A stretch of 64,000 nt of DNA, taken from assembly GCF_008728965.1 (NCBI RefSeq), contig NZ_VSMC01000002.1, positions 62,001-126,000 on the forward strand, given 5' to 3'. A program made the translations under genes and the position numbers. A model generated the notes under the pieces. The model made no database searches and had not been told where the DNA came from. It saw only the letters and a program-made list of their open reading frames with translations. The stretch comes from Heminiphilus faecis. GTDB taxonomy: Bacteria > Bacteroidota > Bacteroidia > Bacteroidales > Muribaculaceae. Below are positions 8,501 to 16,924 of this stretch, one piece after another. The first letter of the stretch is position 1. Each line of letters opens with the position of its first letter.

Positions 8501-11500
8501 GCTATGCGATTGCGTTCATTTTCAGGATCACGTCCTGTAAACAAAGTTGTAAAACTCACCGTACCATCCTCCTGTGCCTTTGCAAGATTACGTTCTTTTT
8601 TTAGATTGACAAGACTCTGGAGTGCAAAGTCAAGTCTGTTGTCGAGAGGCCATACTTTCTCGCGGTCGGCGGGAGTGTCAAGATACTTGTTGCCGCCTGA
8701 CAGATGAGGAGTAAGCGACAACGGCACTTCATACTCATAATAATTGTTCTTGATATCCGTGCCTATGCGTATGAACAGCGACAACTCCCCTGACTTCAAA
8801 GCTGTAGGATTATCAATAAGACTCTCGGCATGAACCCACATCTGAAGCCGCCGGTAATTGCGCAGGTCATGAGACGTATTACGGTATACGGCACGTGCGT
8901 CACCGGCATGAAGACCTGTGACCGTAAGCGACATGGACTGCTCGTTGAGTTGTGTTATCTGTGACTGTCCCGGGTCGGTAATACGTGACACACCGGGCGG
9001 CAGGACATAATTCACAGGTTCTCGGGCCGAATTTTCTTCTATATTTACAACCGACACATCAAGATGCCCGTCAGCAGGAGCATCACCCCGGTTATTCAGG
9101 TTGAAATCATATGGACGCCACTCGCCGCGCACCAGCTCCAATGTGGCAAAACGCAAATGAGTCACCTGCTTGAACCCTGTTAGAAATATGCGTGCAAAAC
9201 GTATTGACGAAAAGTCGGCTATGGCCCCTACTTTGCGCTCATAGTCGCTCAACGGTATCTTGAACTGGTACCACTCAACACGCCGGTTCTCACCATCACG
9301 CGTGCGGACAAGCGACACCTGCTTGTCGGTCACATAGTTACGTCCTACCTCAAGATCACCGGGCCGGAGCGAGATTTTATATTGGAAATATCGCTCATAC
9401 TCGTTCAGCGTATTGTCCTGATTTATATCCTCCACGTCAGGCGAAGTACGAGCCGACTGATAAAGCGGCTCCGTGGCGTCGGCAGGTGACAGAGAGTTGC
9501 CTTCGACTCCGTTATAATGCTTATAGCGCTCAAGTATAGACAACCGTTCCTCATCATAATCATATCCGCGATAGAAGTGATAATTATCGCCTGCCGGGTC
9601 ATTAAACGGAGAGAATTGGTCACGCTTCATGCGCTCTATTGTAGAGGAGGGCAATCGGGTCCGCAATTTATCAAGATACTCCGAATAAGACGAAAAATAA
9701 AACTCTTCGTCATTTTTGAGCCCGTCAAGCCCCACATCCTGTACAAGACGCGCACCAGCATTGTTGTCAAATGCATAAGTGAGTGAATTTTGTTTCGATA
9801 CGCGTCCCCATACGGTCTCGGCAAGGAACTTGTCATCACCGTCAAGCGGAATGCCGTTTTCATACGACTTAAGTCCGTCCTTAAGAATATCCTCACTTAT
9901 ATCGCCGAAATTAAGATACAGATCACCACCGTCGACATTAGTATTATCAGGATCAAGAAACGGACTCATCAGCCAAAACTGCACATACTCGATATTAGCC
10001 TGCTCGAAATTCGTATTATCCATTTTCCGCATTATGCCGCCCCATCTTTTCTCCGGATTAAGAAGAGAGCCGTTGTCGTCGATATTTTCGGCATCAAGAT
10101 TGTAAGGTCCGCGCTCTGACGGATAAAACGACAAGTTAAGCGTCTGTATTATGTTTGACTCTCCATAGCCAAGCTCCCGGTCGGGAAATATCTCGGTAGA
10201 TGTCACTTCACGCACATAAGGATTGGAAAGTTGCTTAAGGTCTGCGGAAATATACCCCGGCACCAATGACGAATGTCGTTGTGTAAACATACGGTCGATA
10301 TAGTACCAAGACAGTAGCGCACGGTTCTTGCCATAACTGACATTGCCTGACAATCCGGCCTCAGGAAACAGAGCGTCAGGCCCCTGTTCGTAGGGTGTAG
10401 ATGCGAGTGTCCAAGCATAAGGCGAACGCAAATCGATACCGGTCTGAGTCGACTCGAAGTCATCGATATAAGAGCTGCCGCGAGTAGAGCCGGACTTCTG
10501 CCGGTGAGGAACCAGTTGAGCAAACTCGGCCTGTACATTCAGCGTCGAAGGTTGTACGGCATTGACCGTAGGTATCATGTTTACAAGATCGGTAAGCCAC
10601 ATGAACTTGGTCTTATAAGAAAGATTCACCCCCCACATAGTGTTATTGACCGACTCGCTGCCGATATTTACTTTCTCGGTAAGCGCTTTTTCGGAAAAAT
10701 GCATTATTGTAGCGCCAAGATTGAAATTATCGCTGAACCGATAATTCAAGTCGAGCCCGAGAAGAGTCTTTCGCTGAGTACTGAATAAAGACTGATTTTC
10801 AAGAGTGACACTTATGCTTTGTCCTGAGTCTATTATCGACTGATTGGCTATAGTGACGACACCCATAGCATAATCGACTGTATAGTCGCTGTTCTCCACA
10901 AGCCGCACTCCGCCGGCCATAACTACCACCGAACCACGAGGCACATTCATGGCATTAAGCTTTATCTGAGAGCCGCTCGCCGCCATATATTCGCCTGTAA
11001 TGACAAACTTATTTTTATCGGCAAACTGTCGAGCCACCACAAGGGTTGAGTCATACAGTTCCTGATAGACATACTTCTCCGCAACTGCAGGATTGTTTAT
11101 AGCCGAGGCAAGATGAGAGCCAAACGGCTCTACTACCGGAAATATAATTCGTCCTGTTTCGGAAAGTATGGTATATCCCTCGATGTAGTCAAAAAATCCA
11201 TCTGGAACCGAAGCCTCGTTTGAGTCAAGACGGTCAAGATTCATAATCTGCAACAACGGTTTGTCAGTAAGGCCCGGTACCGGCAGATAAACGATTTCTG
11301 TACCAGTAGTGTCACTAAGATATTTTACATTCAGCCTGAAACCGGCTTTCTGTATGCCGTATGCACCGAGCGAATACACGTTTTTCATCATAAGGTCCCA
11401 TGCAGGTAAACTTGTAGACACGGCGGCATTTTTAAGCATCTTGACATAAAGCGACTGATCTGACACGGTTATATCGGCCGAAAACTCCCCTACCTGATAT

Positions 11501-12972
11501 ACCTGTCCCCGGTATGTATACTCATAAGCCACACCAAGAACCTCGTCATCAATCAAAGCGGTTTTTAAAGATATGTATCCAAGCGTGGAATTGAGCGTAT
11601 ACTCCGACGGTTGCAGAAGCCGGGCACTTTCCACCTTTTCATAATCACGGCCACCTTCGATGCCATAAGAAGCCAATGGCGCCAAAGCCTGCGTCACGGT
11701 ATTTATGTTTCTTGCACCCGGATAATCGGTTTTTATCGTGGCAAGCAGATTATTGGACGAATTGGACGGATTGGCGTCAGATGCATCGGGCCGCCAGTAA
11801 TCACAGGCAAGCGCACTGTTTTCGCCAAGGTCCATGAAGCTAACAATGTTGCGCGACTGACTGTAATTGCCACTTTTATTAGTGACCCATACTTCTATAC
11901 GTGTAATCTCTATGCCTGAAGCTATGTAAGGTAACTTAGACGTGAAGCGGTCATAATTGTCGCGAAAGAAATGAGCGAGAAAATAGTGTCTGTTGCGATC
12001 ATAATCATCGGCTCCGACACTGAATTCAGTTGTCTGGACACCTCCTTTAGTATTAACCGACCGCGACTCGCTGTTCTGCTGCGATACCAACGCAGTTGCC
12101 GTAAGCCTACCAAACTGCATCTGGGTCTTTATACCGAAAAGCGCAGTACTGCCTCTGATAAGCGACGAGCCGGTAGTCATGCTCACATTACCGGCTTCTA
12201 TACTTTTTATAATGTCGTCCTCCTGACCTTCGTACTGCAGTTTTATATTTTTCGAATCAAAATCAAATGTAGCATCGGTATTGTAATTCATGTTGAACTT
12301 CATACGATCTCCTACCGAAGCGTTGACCGACGCTTGTATCTTCTGACTGAAGTCAAAGTATGTCTTGCGACGTGCCGCAAGCGACAACGCCGGATTATCG
12401 GACTTATTGCTTTTTATTCCCGCTGAAATCTGGACCGAACCCTGAGTGCGCAGTTGCACTCCTCCGGGGCCGAATATTTTTTCCAGCGGGCCAAGAGCAA
12501 AATTAAGATCCAGAATATCAAACGGCTCCTTCTCCTTTTTACCTACCGCAAGCTCTGAATTGCGCCGATTGAAATAACGTTGCATCGAACGTCGCATTGT
12601 CAAGTCGGCATATTGTCCGGGAGTCAATACAAAAGGGGTTGCAATCTCATAATCGCCGACTTTGGTACGTATGACGTAACATCCTGACTCAAAATCATAT
12701 TCGGCTTCAGTCTTTATATTGGACGGGGTATCAAGATCGGAGGCCATTTCCGCCTCGACAAGCTGCTCATAGTCTATCGGATACAACGGGTTGACGGAAA
12801 ACGGAAGAACTATCGACGATGTATCGGCTATAACCGACGAAGATACTGATGCAGGAGTGGATTCATTATTATATTGCGCGCGCGCGAGGAAACTGTTGGC
12901 GGCTCCTGACAATAGCCCCACCAATAAAGCGCATAGCAATATCCTTAATGACTGATTTCTTCCTCGTTCCAT
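5527..12972 (-). CDS. sprA: Type IX secretion system translocon barrel SprA (Sov)
   Basis: A 2481-residue outer-membrane protein with a signal peptide (LRILLCALLVGLLSGAANSF). Its length, repeated beta-strand-rich segments and N-terminal FDILDLNFALGPLEKIFGPG region fit SprA/Sov, the very large single-chain barrel that forms the conduit of the type IX secretion system. The family is about 2400-2500 residues. It lies 50 bases downstream of ruvA on the same strand, a neighbour pair I recall from other Bacteroidota (recollection, not checked). No other type IX genes or C-terminal sorting domains were noticed in this window, so substrates must be encoded elsewhere. It ends tail-to-tail with fmt, leaving little room for a separate terminator. 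Confidence 0.93.
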   Translation of the reverse strand: MERGRNQSLRILLCALLVGLLSGAANSFLARAQYNNESTPASVSSSVIADTSSIVLPFSVNPLYPIDYEQLVEAEMASDLDTPSNIKTEAEYDFESGCYVIRTKVGDYEIATPFVLTPGQYADLTMRRSMQRYFNRRNSELAVGKKEKEPFDILDLNFALGPLEKIFGPGGVQLRTQGSVQISAGIKSNKSDNPALSLAARRKTYFDFSQKIQASVNASVGDRMKFNMNYNTDATFDFDSKNIKLQYEGQEDDIIKSIEAGNVSMTTGSSLIRGSTALFGIKTQMQFGRLTATALVSQQNSESRSVNTKGGVQTTEFSVGADDYDRNRHYFLAHFFRDNYDRFTSKLPYIASGIEITRIEVWVTNKSGNYSQSRNIVSFMDLGENSALACDYWRPDASDANPSNSSNNLLATIKTDYPGARNINTVTQALAPLASYGIEGGRDYEKVESARLLQPSEYTLNSTLGYISLKTALIDDEVLGVAYEYTYRGQVYQVGEFSADITVSDQSLYVKMLKNAAVSTSLPAWDLMMKNVYSLGAYGIQKAGFRLNVKYLSDTTGTEIVYLPVPGLTDKPLLQIMNLDRLDSNEASVPDGFFDYIEGYTILSETGRIIFPVVEPFGSHLASAINNPAVAEKYVYQELYDSTLVVARQFADKNKFVITGEYMAASGSQIKLNAMNVPRGSVVVMAGGVRLVENSDYTVDYAMGVVTIANQSIIDSGQSISVTLENQSLFSTQRKTLLGLDLNYRFSDNFNLGATIMHFSEKALTEKVNIGSESVNNTMWGVNLSYKTKFMWLTDLVNMIPTVNAVQPSTLNVQAEFAQLVPHRQKSGSTRGSSYIDDFESTQTGIDLRSPYAWTLASTPYEQGPDALFPEAGLSGNVSYGKNRALLSWYYIDRMFTQRHSSLVPGYISADLKQLSNPYVREVTSTEIFPDRELGYGESNIIQTLNLSFYPSERGPYNLDAENIDDNGSLLNPEKRWGGIMRKMDNTNFEQANIEYVQFWLMSPFLDPDNTNVDGGDLYLNFGDISEDILKDGLKSYENGIPLDGDDKFLAETVWGRVSKQNSLTYAFDNNAGARLVQDVGLDGLKNDEEFYFSSYSEYLDKLRTRLPSSTIERMKRDQFSPFNDPAGDNYHFYRGYDYDEERLSILERYKHYNGVEGNSLSPADATEPLYQSARTSPDVEDINQDNTLNEYERYFQYKISLRPGDLEVGRNYVTDKQVSLVRTRDGENRRVEWYQFKIPLSDYERKVGAIADFSSIRFARIFLTGFKQVTHLRFATLELVRGEWRPYDFNLNNRGDAPADGHLDVSVVNIEENSAREPVNYVLPPGVSRITDPGQSQITQLNEQSMSLTVTGLHAGDARAVYRNTSHDLRNYRRLQMWVHAESLIDNPTALKSGELSLFIRIGTDIKNNYYEYEVPLSLTPHLSGGNKYLDTPADREKVWPLDNRLDFALQSLVNLKKERNLAKAQEDGTVSFTTLFTGRDPENERNRIAVLGNPSLSDVRVLLIGVRNNSNAVKDGTIWVNELKVTDFDESGGWAAKANVNLGVSDIATFNIGAHMETAGFGGVDQPLNARRLDDYRQYNFAFQADLGRFLPEKTKLKAPIYYSVAKELSSPKYNPLDQDVLLKDALDAAATKEERDSIKNYALERSTVESFSISGLRFDIQSADPKPWDPANFVFNFSFNKRRDRNPVTEYENTDDYRGSLQYSWTPYVKGFRPFGWIKSKSPHLKFLREWQLNYMPVNLSFLTTMSRYYYEQQVRSEVDQAVKLPVSVAKNFLWDRQLNLSWNLTKSINLSFISNTSARIEEPVGAVNRRLFPDRYKEWRDTVIRSILHMGTPWAYNQNFVASYRAPFNLIPVLDFLNGTISYNATYRWDRGAEVEGLNTGNSIGNMASFNIDGRINLEGLYNKSDYLKKVNRRFSSGTRSVGHPKAKRFERTYTLRGDTSLVIRHNLRNRDVRVTASTLDGKRYPVKVTVRDANTVEVHDRGEAALKFTVIERLKRTSSAWDEIGEHAARFAMMVRGLSLRMRSSKSLSIPLFSPEIGNVFGQTRSYGPMAPGLDFAFGFVDENYVTQAKERGWLICDEDRISPAMWSRTSEFNLEIDLEPIRGLKIRLTNNRTDSHTDRIQFMYDDMPVARGGSYTKTHCAIATSLRTSKAVDGYRSDAFQRFLSNIPIVADRIERRYDGLRYPMGGFMKDNPNAGRLFDPKVGGVNRAGSDVLIPAFLAAYTGVDASDIYLTPFPSLAHILPNWRVTYDGLIRIGRMSDIFKSFTLTHAYQCTYTVGAFSSFLNWISVDGDMGFAMDELTGQPVPSSPYNISSVSITERFAPLLGVQVTLKNDLRLSAEYRDGRALTLNSDAGQLVEAQSKNVTMGVGYKIVGFNTVLKLRGSGRGISNDLTVNAEFSMQQSHALIRRIETDYTQATSGTRSVSFNLAANYVLNRRITVGAFIDHRINTPIVSSSAFPTTDSNYGLTLNLNLAR

Positions 12973-13022
12973 CGCAGTGGAGAATTTTTTCCACCCAACA
13001 GCCGGGAAGTCAATATCGATGC

Positions 13023-13610
13023 CTATAGCATGGCAAGAGCCCCTTTTATAGCGGCTTCCACTCGTAACGACGGCTCTGAGTCAAAAAGTTTTTTCAATAC
13101 TTTCTGCGACTGCGGCTTTGCAAAACCAAGCATAAGCAGGGCGGCAAGAGCCTCTTCGTAGGCTTCGGAATTGACCGACGGCTGAATCATTAACGTGTCT
13201 CCGCCGGGTTTTATTTTATCTTTAAGGTCTACAATGACGCGCTGAGCTGTTTTTATGCCGATTCCTTTTACATTTTTCAGTCGGGAGTGATCACCGCTCA
13301 TTATAACAAGTTCAAGTTCCGCAACCGGAATCGAGGACAATATGACACGCGCCGTATTGGCTCCTACACCTGATACGCCGATGAGCAGCCTGAACATGGC
13401 ACGCTCACGCTCTTCCAAAAAACCAAACAATACGTGGGCATCCTCACGTATAACCTCATGCACGAGAAGTTTCACATTTTCTTTGCCTTCAAGTGATGAG
13501 TATGTAGGAAGCGATATATTAAGTTCATATCCAACACCGGCGGCTTCGACCACCGCATAAGTCGGGGTCAGTTCAGCAAGCAAGCCCTTTACGTAATCAA
13601 TCATAGTCAA
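13023..13610 (-). CDS. ruvA: Holliday junction branch migration protein RuvA
   Basis: A 195-residue DNA-binding subunit that tetramerises on Holliday junctions and loads the RuvB motor. The N-terminal OB fold (MIDYVKGLLAELTPTYAVVE, GVGYELNISLPTY) is followed by the helix-hairpin-helix pair (IGVSGVGANTARVIL and KGIGIKTAQRVIVDLKD), then domain III (EALAALLMLGFAKPQSQKVL). Length is normal for the family. The first codons read MTMIDYV, so the start could be either Met. It is the first gene of a two-gene unit with sprA and has its own promoter element just upstream. Confidence 0.96.
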   Translation of the reverse strand: MTMIDYVKGLLAELTPTYAVVEAAGVGYELNISLPTYSSLEGKENVKLLVHEVIREDAHVLFGFLEERERAMFRLLIGVSGVGANTARVILSSIPVAELELVIMSGDHSRLKNVKGIGIKTAQRVIVDLKDKIKPGGDTLMIQPSVNSEAYEEALAALLMLGFAKPQSQKVLKKLFDSEPSLRVEAAIKGALAML

Positions 13611-13623
13611 GATTTATTTTTTA

Positions 13624-13655
13624 CAAATATAGCTTATTTCTTAATCTTAGGCAAT
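13624..13655 (-). promoter_or_regulatory. Promoter of ruvA-sprA
   Basis: On the minus strand a TATATTTG -7 box (13631-13624) is preceded, after a 20-base spacer, by ATTG at 13655-13652, close to the TTTG -33 box. The leader to the ruvA ATG would be very short, under about 15 bases. Confidence 0.5.
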
Positions 13656-13690
13656 ATAAAAAACAAGAGCCGACGGCATTTACCGTCGGC
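13655..13690 (-). terminator. Rho-independent terminator of the TPR-protein operon
   Basis: Perfect 8-bp stem GCCGACGG/CCGTCGGC with loop cattta (13669-13690). On the minus strand it is followed by TTGTTTTTTAT. It sits 30 bases after the TPR gene stop and abuts the ruvA promoter. Confidence 0.85.
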
Positions 13691-13720
13691 CCTCATGCAC
13701 ATTATATATGTTTAAATCGA

Positions 13721-15340
13721 TTAGTCCACTTTCATCTTGTCGATATAATCGCGGAGAGCCTGATTGGACGGATCAAGTTCATATACCTTTTCATAATATT
13801 CTTTAGCCATAGGTATATCCTTCTCCGAGATGTAGAATGATGCAATCTGGCTGTAAGCCTCATTGTACATGTCAGAACGCTTGGTCTTGTTTTCAGGATC
13901 GGCATCAAGAAGGGCCACCACTTCCTGATAAGTCTTGGCCATCTCTGCCGAAGGCTGGTTATCATTCTTTACAAGCATCATACGGGCTTTGTTTCGCACA
14001 GGAATAGGATTACCGGGAACCTTCTCGATAACCTTGTCTATAGTGGCTATAGCGTTAGAGATAGCATCAAGTTTCTCCGGAGAACCGGGCTCGGAAGTAG
14101 CGGCTACATTCTGATAGCGGTTGGCAAGAGTAACAAGGTCGTTGGTCACATAATCGCCCTTGTCAATGAAGTTCTTGAATACCTCGAGGGCTTTTTTGTA
14201 ATTCTTCGCACCGCTGTAGGCAGAACTCAACGCCTTGTAGAGGTCGCCCTTTTCAGGATTGGCCTCGATAGCCTTCTCATACTCAAATATGGCAAGTGAG
14301 TCCTTGCCGAGTTCCTGAAGAACTTCGGCATAGGTAGAGTAGTCATTGGAAGTGTATTTATTCTTAGCATCTTTCAAAGCGAAGAAACGCTGTGCCAGAG
14401 CCTCGGCTTCGGAATAGTCCTTCATCGCAGCCTTGTCAAGGAAGGCTATGCGCTGAAGCTGGAAGTTATTGGGGTCACCGGCAAGAAGCTTATTGGCTAT
14501 GGCAAGACTTTCGTCATAGTGCTGACCATAGTACAGAAGCACGCAATAACGCACTTCATCCTCAACGAAGTGGTTGGGATTATTGATATAATCGCCATAT
14601 GCGGCTGCAGCCTTGGCCCACTGATCGTTCTGATAATACTTTTCAGCGAGTTCGCGCTGTCCGAGAGCGGAATTGGGGCTTTCCTGAAGAAGCTCCTGAA
14701 GCTTTGCGATAGCATATTCGGGGTTCACATTGAAATAAGCGTTGGCATACTTCACATAAGCCTCGGGAAGACCTTTAGAATAAAGGATGGCGTTCTCGTA
14801 GTTGCCGGCAGCGTCACCCCACTCTTTTTCAGCAGCCTTACGGTCGCCGCGGAGCACAAAGATTGACGGTTCCTTTGAGTTAGCCTTGAATGCCTGCTCG
14901 TCAAACTTCTCAATCTCTTTAGCGTATTTAACGGGATCGGAGTTGAAGTAAGCACGACCGATAGCGGTAAGCACGGCAGCGTTCTTCTTGTTTGATTTTC
15001 TTACTTCATCAAAATATTTCTGTGCAGCTTTTTCGTCACCATTCATAAGAGCCAGCTCGCCGAGACCGATCTTGTTATAAGGATTGGCGGCATCTGCGGC
15101 AAGACCCTTCTCAAAATCAGCCTTTGCCGTGGCAAAGTCTTTCTGATGAACGGCGATAGCACCGAGATAATAATAAGCGACAGCCTTATCGGTCGAAGGA
15201 TCGTTAAGGTTACGTTCAAGGAGTGTTTTGGCATTTTCAAACTGATCGGCCTTGAAGTATTCCACTCCGTCTTTGTAGCCTTGCGCCGAAACGCTCAGAG
15301 CTCCTGCGAGGCAGAGAGACAACAAAAATTTAAATTTCAT
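13721..15340 (-). CDS. Exported tetratricopeptide-repeat protein
   Basis: A 539-residue protein with a clear signal peptide (FLLSLCLAGALSVSAQ) followed almost entirely by TPR-like helical pairs: AVAYYYLGAIAVHQKDFATA, YNKIGLGELALMNGDEKAA, ALGQRELAEKYYQNDQWAKA and others to the C-terminus (YYEKVYELDPSNQALRDYI). TPR solenoids bind partner proteins, so a periplasmic scaffold role is likely, but the partner is not known. It is the last gene of an operon with the PstS-like lipoprotein and a small membrane protein. In other Bacteroidales I recall similar pairs next to ExbB/ExbD/TonB genes; those are not present here. A strong terminator follows. Confidence 0.85.
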   Translation of the reverse strand: MKFKFLLSLCLAGALSVSAQGYKDGVEYFKADQFENAKTLLERNLNDPSTDKAVAYYYLGAIAVHQKDFATAKADFEKGLAADAANPYNKIGLGELALMNGDEKAAQKYFDEVRKSNKKNAAVLTAIGRAYFNSDPVKYAKEIEKFDEQAFKANSKEPSIFVLRGDRKAAEKEWGDAAGNYENAILYSKGLPEAYVKYANAYFNVNPEYAIAKLQELLQESPNSALGQRELAEKYYQNDQWAKAAAAYGDYINNPNHFVEDEVRYCVLLYYGQHYDESLAIANKLLAGDPNNFQLQRIAFLDKAAMKDYSEAEALAQRFFALKDAKNKYTSNDYSTYAEVLQELGKDSLAIFEYEKAIEANPEKGDLYKALSSAYSGAKNYKKALEVFKNFIDKGDYVTNDLVTLANRYQNVAATSEPGSPEKLDAISNAIATIDKVIEKVPGNPIPVRNKARMMLVKNDNQPSAEMAKTYQEVVALLDADPENKTKRSDMYNEAYSQIASFYISEKDIPMAKEYYEKVYELDPSNQALRDYIDKMKVD

Positions 15341-15397
15341 GTTTTAAATCTGTTTTGTTTTACTATATTTATTAATTTATTTTGTTTCAACGACTTG

Positions 15398-16375
15398 TCA
15401 ATACATGTTCACCATACGGGGCTGTACGCGGGCCGGCAATATACCTGTGCGCTGTATGATCTTCTGACCTATTGTGCCGGTAACAAAAGAGTAGAAGCCG
15501 TGCGACAGACTGCCATTGACACCGGTACTTATCATATAAACCGTACGATACAACGGGTAGCTGCCGTCATATATATAGCCCTGATATGGCTGGTAAGCCC
15601 GCAAACTGTCATCGCGGCGCACACGCAACACCTTGATGTCCACATCAAAATCAGCCACTGTAGTATCCTGCTGAGAAAGCGATTTGATACGCTCTTCACG
15701 TGGAAGGTCACGGGTACGCATATCGGCGCTTATCCAGCTTACGCCAATAATGCCCAATGCATTTTTACGTGCCTTCACCTGATTAAACACCTCTCTGTTG
15801 GAGTTCTGCGCAAATACGTTTTCAGCAAATTTATCGCCTTTCATAAGCGAATCACGCATATACTGGACCGTGCTCGACCCTTCGTTGTCAAATACTACCT
15901 GTATATCCCCGAGCGGGCTTGGTTCAAGTTCATTCCATTTAGTAGTGCGGCCGGTAAGTATGTCCGCTATCTCGCTCATAGAAAGCTGCCCTATAGGATT
16001 GGCGGGATTAACGATAAGAGCTATCGCGTCTACGGCAATAGGTATAGAACGTACATTTTTTTTAAGCCCTTTCAAATATTCGGTCTCTTTCTCGGTAAGC
16101 TCTCTCGTTATGACAATGGTTTTGGTCTTGAGGTCAAGCAACGAATCGACGCAGGCCTTCTCTGACACGTAGTAAGGTATGATATTGGCCTTGCCTTTGG
16201 TGTTGTATTCAAACACATCGATCTCCTGATCCATTATGTTTTCAAAGCTCTCGTCGCACACAATCGTGGCGAGACCCGACGAACTGGTATTTGTCGGAGC
16301 CTTCCGGCATCCGGTAACACTTGAAACAGCCACCACAGCCGAAACCAAGGCTATCGTAAAAAGAGACTTTTTCAT
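15398..16375 (-). CDS. PstS-like periplasmic substrate-binding lipoprotein
   Basis: A 325-residue protein with a lipobox (SSVTGC, Cys near residue 23) and a type II periplasmic-binding-protein fold. Segments typical of the PstS-like family are VDAIALIVNPANPIGQLSMSE, ILTGRTTKWNEL and EGSSTVQYMRDSL. These bind phosphate in PstS, but no pstCAB transporter genes are adjacent, so the ligand is uncertain and a sensing or energy-transducing role alongside the TPR protein is possible. The gap to the TPR gene is 57 bases and to the upstream small membrane protein 45 bases, consistent with one operon. Confidence 0.8.
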   Translation of the reverse strand: MKKSLFTIALVSAVVAVSSVTGCRKAPTNTSSSGLATIVCDESFENIMDQEIDVFEYNTKGKANIIPYYVSEKACVDSLLDLKTKTIVITRELTEKETEYLKGLKKNVRSIPIAVDAIALIVNPANPIGQLSMSEIADILTGRTTKWNELEPSPLGDIQVVFDNEGSSTVQYMRDSLMKGDKFAENVFAQNSNREVFNQVKARKNALGIIGVSWISADMRTRDLPREERIKSLSQQDTTVADFDVDIKVLRVRRDDSLRAYQPYQGYIYDGSYPLYRTVYMISTGVNGSLSHGFYSFVTGTIGQKIIQRTGILPARVQPRMVNMY

Positions 16376-16420
16376 ATTTTTATTCTACAATATTATCGAT
16401 AACTCGCAACGCAACCATAT

Positions 16421-16654
16421 CTAGTCGCCTATATTACGGTCAATACCTTTAAACTGCCTGTAGGCACGCCAAAAACCATAAACGATGAACAGAATGCCGC
16501 CGGCCCAACGCAACCATTCCCAAGGTCCGCTCTCCCACTTGAAAAAGTTGATAAGTAACAGTACACCCATGCCGACATAAATGATAATCATAAAGATACC
16601 AAAGATGGTGCGTGCAGTACGTGCGCCCTTGTTTTCATTACCTTCGTTGCTCAT
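16421..16654 (-). CDS. Small two-helix membrane protein
   Basis: A 77-residue protein if translation begins at MSNEGNENKG; the frame is open a little further, to 16681, giving 86 residues. After a charged, glycine/asparagine-rich N-terminus come two hydrophobic helices (IFGIFMIIIYVGMGVLLLI and WLRWAGGILFIVYGFW) and a short charged tail. No family is recognised. It is the first gene of the operon with the PstS-like and TPR proteins, so it may anchor or assist that periplasmic complex. A short inverted repeat (ATCCCT/AGGGAT, about 16687-16706) lies upstream. Confidence 0.65.
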   Translation of the reverse strand: MSNEGNENKGARTARTIFGIFMIIIYVGMGVLLLINFFKWESGPWEWLRWAGGILFIVYGFWRAYRQFKGIDRNIGD

Positions 16655-16892
16655 AATATTTATTTTTAGTGTTAATGACATAATACATCCCTGACAAAGG
16701 AGGGATACAATCTTATAAAATTAACACATCGCTCCGTTAATAGTTCGTAAAATACATACCGAAAACCCAACTATAGGGTACACGGTCAATTAACATGGTA
16801 AAGTTATATAAAATTTCTCAATTTGATAAAACAACTTCATTCATATTAATGACAATTAACAGCTAATAATCATTCTTTGGCATCATTATTGC

Positions 16893-16900
16893 TAATTTTG
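16893..16900 (+). promoter_or_regulatory. -7 promoter element of rarA
   Basis: TAATTTTG, a match to TAnnTTTG, 24 bases before the ATG at 16925. It lies inside the longer open frame starting at 16877, which supports the later start codon. Confidence 0.6.
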
Positions 16901-16924
16901 TATCAAATAAACGCAATACACAAC

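Noticed and set aside
5600-12400. Many 60-150-codon frames antisense to sprA
   Set aside because: They follow the codon periodicity of the giant gene on the other strand and show no signal peptides, domains or promoters.
13721-16654. Pst phosphate transport operon
   Set aside because: Only a PstS-like protein is present; no permease, ATPase or PhoU gene adjoins it.
16655-16892. tRNA or small RNA gene in the gap between the membrane-protein operon and rarA
   Set aside because: Only short inverted repeats (ATCCCT/AGGGAT and ACCC/GGGT) and promoter-like AT-rich sequence are seen; no cloverleaf can be drawn.
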